Below, piece after piece: positions 6,968 through 8,940 of a DNA stretch of 8,940 nt (the first letter of the stretch is position 1; each line of letters opens with the position of its first letter). Below the pieces are notes generated by a model. It searched no databases, was not told the DNA's origin, and was given only the letters and a program-made list of their open reading frames with translations. The position numbers and the translations under genes were made by a program. The stretch comes from Methylovirgula sp. (GTDB lineage: Bacteria; Pseudomonadota; Alphaproteobacteria; Rhizobiales; Beijerinckiaceae): NCBI GenBank assembly GCA_030038595.1, contig JASHSW010000123.1:1-8940 (forward strand), given 5' to 3'.

Positions 6968-8701
6968 ATGTCTTCGAGAATCGTCGCCCTCGCCTCGATC
7001 GGCCGCAAGACGCTGCCGAACCAGTTCGACCTGATTGCGCTGGCATTGATCTTCGCCGGCTTCATTGCGCTCGTCCATGGTTCGCGCGGCATGGTTCTGC
7101 CGCTCGAAGCGCCGCAATCGAGCGTCACGCTCGATTACGCAAATCTGCCCTATTACGCGTTGCGCACCACGCTCAGGATGTTTGCGGCGATCCTCTGCTC
7201 GCTGGTCTTCACCTTCACCTATGCTACCTGGGCCGCCAAGAGCCGCCGTGCCGAGCGTTTCCTCATTCCGATTCTCGACGTTCTGCAATCGGTGCCGATT
7301 CTCGGATTCTTGTCGTTTACCGTGACGTTCTTCCTCGGCCTCTTCCCCGGCTCGACGTTCGGCGCGGAATGCGCGGCGATCTTCGCGATCTTCACCAGCC
7401 AAGCCTGGAACATGGCCTTTTCCTTCTATCAGTCGCTGCGCAACGTGCCGCACGAGCTGAACGAGGTAGCAAACAGCCTTTTGCTCTCGCCCTGGCAGCG
7501 GTTTTGGCAGCTCGAGACGCCCTACGCCATGCCCGGGCTCATCTGGAACATGATGATGTCGATGTCCGGCGGCTGGTTCTTCGTCGTCGCCTCCGAAGCG
7601 ATTTCGGTGGGCGATACGACCGTCAACCTGCCTGGCGTCGGCTCCTATCTTGCGCTGGCCATCGACCATCGGCGCATCGACGCCGTTTTCGCGGCGATTA
7701 TCACCATGCTGCTTGTCATCATCGCCTACGATCAATTGCTGTTTCGGCCGCTTGTCACGTTCAGCAGCCGATTTCGCGTCGAATTGTCGACCGGCGAATA
7801 TGAGCAAAGATCGTGGGTCGTGCAGCTCTTTCGGCGCACCTATTTGCTGCGGGCAGTCATCGCCCTGCCGACCCAGCTCTTCCAGCGAATGGCGCTATGG
7901 CGTCTCGAATTGCCGTTTCACGCCGAACTCTCGGGAGAGGCGAACCGCTGGAAGGAGCGGATCCTCGATTTTCTTTGGACCGGGATAGGGCTCGCCGCCG
8001 CGGCATTGGCCGTCTGGCTCGTCTACCGTTACGTGAGCGCCAATCTGACCTTTTCCGAATTTGTCCTGACCCTCTGGCTCACGTTTCTGACGATGTTGCG
8101 CGTGATTGCGCTCATCGTGCTGGCCTCCCTAGTCTGGGTGCCGATCGGAGTGATGATTGGGCTCAATGCCCGGCTTGCCGAAACCATTCAGCCACTGGCG
8201 CAATTTCTCGCCGCCTTCCCGGCCAACGTTCTCTTTCCGATCGCCGTGGTATTGATCCTGCGGTTTTCCCTCAACCCCGATATTTGGTTGAGCTTCCTCA
8301 TCATCTTCGGGACTCAATGGTATATCCTGTTCAACGTGGTTGGCGGCGCCAGCGCCTTTCCGAACGAGCTGCGCGAGGTGGCGGCGAGTTTTCGTATTCA
8401 CGGTCTTGACTGGTGGCTGGAGGTGATCCTGCCGGGGATCTTTCCTTATTACGTGACCGGCGCCTTGATGGCTTCGGGCGGATCGTGGAATGCGGCCATC
8501 GTCGCCGAATACGTGAAATGGGGAAACGATACGGTGAAAGCGCACGGAATCGGCGCCTACATCGCAACGGCGACAGCCGCCGGCGATTATCCAAAAATCG
8601 TGCTCGGCGTCGCGGTGATGTCGGTCTTCGTCATTCTGTTCAACCGGTTGCTCTGGCGCCCGCTGTCGCGCTTGGCCGAGCGCCGCCTGCGGCTGGATTG
8701 A
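6968..8701 (+). CDS. Tandem-duplicated ABC permease, NitT/TauT (anion) type
   Basis: A 577-residue inner-membrane protein with two binding-protein-dependent permease domains fused in tandem. In each half an EAA-type cytoplasmic loop docks the ATPase: VPHELNEVANSLLLSP (160-175) and FPNELREVAASFRIHG (464-479). Internal duplication is also seen in GGWFFVVASEAISVG (201-215) versus GGSWNAAIVAEYVKWG (504-519), and in LLFRPL (257-262) versus LLWRPL (561-566). Hydrophobic segments include about 20-38, 69-87, 98-126, 132-155, 240-256, 335-356, 365-399, 415-433, 440-458 and 543-561. The fused form corresponds to the family described as a duplicated permease of anion transport; the substrate (nitrate, sulfonate, bicarbonate or other) cannot be read from it. 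The start is uncertain: ATG 6968 is preferred over an in-frame TTG at 6911, and neither has a good Shine-Dalgarno sequence. The ATPase gene follows after 6 nt. No substrate-binding protein gene is in view. Confidence 0.9.
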   Translation: MSSRIVALASIGRKTLPNQFDLIALALIFAGFIALVHGSRGMVLPLEAPQSSVTLDYANLPYYALRTTLRMFAAILCSLVFTFTYATWAAKSRRAERFLIPILDVLQSVPILGFLSFTVTFFLGLFPGSTFGAECAAIFAIFTSQAWNMAFSFYQSLRNVPHELNEVANSLLLSPWQRFWQLETPYAMPGLIWNMMMSMSGGWFFVVASEAISVGDTTVNLPGVGSYLALAIDHRRIDAVFAAIITMLLVIIAYDQLLFRPLVTFSSRFRVELSTGEYEQRSWVVQLFRRTYLLRAVIALPTQLFQRMALWRLELPFHAELSGEANRWKERILDFLWTGIGLAAAALAVWLVYRYVSANLTFSEFVLTLWLTFLTMLRVIALIVLASLVWVPIGVMIGLNARLAETIQPLAQFLAAFPANVLFPIAVVLILRFSLNPDIWLSFLIIFGTQWYILFNVVGGASAFPNELREVAASFRIHGLDWWLEVILPGIFPYYVTGALMASGGSWNAAIVAEYVKWGNDTVKAHGIGAYIATATAAGDYPKIVLGVAVMSVFVILFNRLLWRPLSRLAERRLRLD

Positions 8702-8707
8702 GGTTTT

Positions 8708-8940
8708 ATGCTCGACACGACCCTCAAACCTCTGCTTGAAGTCAAGGACGTTTGCCAGAGCTACGTTACCGGCTCCGGCGAGGCCGGTGCACTGGTGCTC
8801 GATCACGTCTCGCTGAGCCTAAAGGACGGAGAGATCGTCGGCTTGCTCGGCCGTTCCGGCTCCGGCAAGTCCTCATTGCTGCGCATCATCTCTGGGCTCA
8901 CCAAGCCCACCGACGGCGAAGTTACGTTTCGCGGCCAGCT
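8708..8940 (+). CDS. ABC transporter ATP-binding protein, NitT/TauT type (partial, cut by window end)
   Basis: The first 77 residues are visible. They show the ABC N-terminal pattern LLEVKDVCQSYV (9-20), a conserved hydrophobic LDHVSLSL (31-38), and DGEIVGLLG leading into Walker A GRSGSGKS (48-55), then SLLRIISGLTKPTDGEV (56-72). The Q-loop, signature motif and Walker B lie beyond 8940. It begins 6 nt after the permease stop codon, with TGAGG (8699-8703) overlapping that stop and acting as ribosome binding site, so the two genes form an operon. It should energise the duplicated permease. From family knowledge, ATPases paired with such permeases often carry an extra C-terminal AAA-associated domain, which cannot be checked here. 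The frame is open to the window edge. Confidence 0.92.
   Translation, partial: MLDTTLKPLLEVKDVCQSYVTGSGEAGALVLDHVSLSLKDGEIVGLLGRSGSGKSSLLRIISGLTKPTDGEVTFRGQ

Noticed and set aside
6569..7807. A 412-codon minus-strand frame spanning the ppx start, the intergenic region and the permease
   Set aside because: It is opposite the well-supported permease and overlaps ppx/gppA in another frame. Its low-complexity, charged composition is typical of shadow frames.

Overview
The window is GC-rich chromosomal DNA from an alphaproteobacterium, most likely of the order Hyphomicrobiales (Rhizobiales). This rests on the protein style (an IMP dehydrogenase and an RlmE of alphaproteobacterial type, an '[14 protein letters not shown]' Ppx/GppA, a tandem-duplicated NitT/TauT-type permease) and on a 'GGGGAGAGGG...TGAGGGG' palindromic repeat familiar from these genomes. 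A family- or genus-level call is not supported. The region is mostly ordinary core genome. I see no phage, transposase, CRISPR, toxin-antitoxin or defence genes.

Layout, left to right. Positions 1-119 hold a palindromic extragenic repeat just past the end of rsmB. On the minus strand, guaB (IMP dehydrogenase, 2940 to 1450) is followed after 37 nt by an RsmB-type rRNA cytosine methyltransferase (1412 to 120), probably as one operon. A 257-bp divergent intergenic region (2941-3197) holds two hairpin-forming sequences and a -10-like element. On the plus strand, a 14-segment DHA2-family MFS exporter (3198-4610) is followed by a long near-perfect hairpin (4613-4662) and then a small secreted eight-cysteine protein (4704-4952). 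That small gene converges on rlmE (5646 to 4969, 23S rRNA 2'-O-methyltransferase). The start codon of rlmE overlaps the stop codon of a Ppx/GppA phosphatase gene by 4 nt, so these two minus-strand genes look translationally coupled. A second divergent control region (about 6708-6967) leads into a plus-strand operon. It consists of a duplicated ABC permease (6968-8701) and, 6 nt after its stop, the start of its ATPase gene, which is cut by the window end at 8940.

Functional picture. The minus-strand genes belong to guanine nucleotide synthesis (GuaB), rRNA methylation (RsmB, RlmE) and polyphosphate/(p)ppGpp turnover (Ppx/GppA), a growth-linked set. The MFS exporter and the anion-type ABC importer are transport functions with unknown substrates. 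The least-described elements are the cysteine-rich secreted protein with a mirror-symmetric cysteine spacing, the long hairpin in front of it whose loop can also pair with its 3' flank, the inverted repeat across the convergent stop codons, and the uncertain N-terminus and leader of the ppx/gppA gene.
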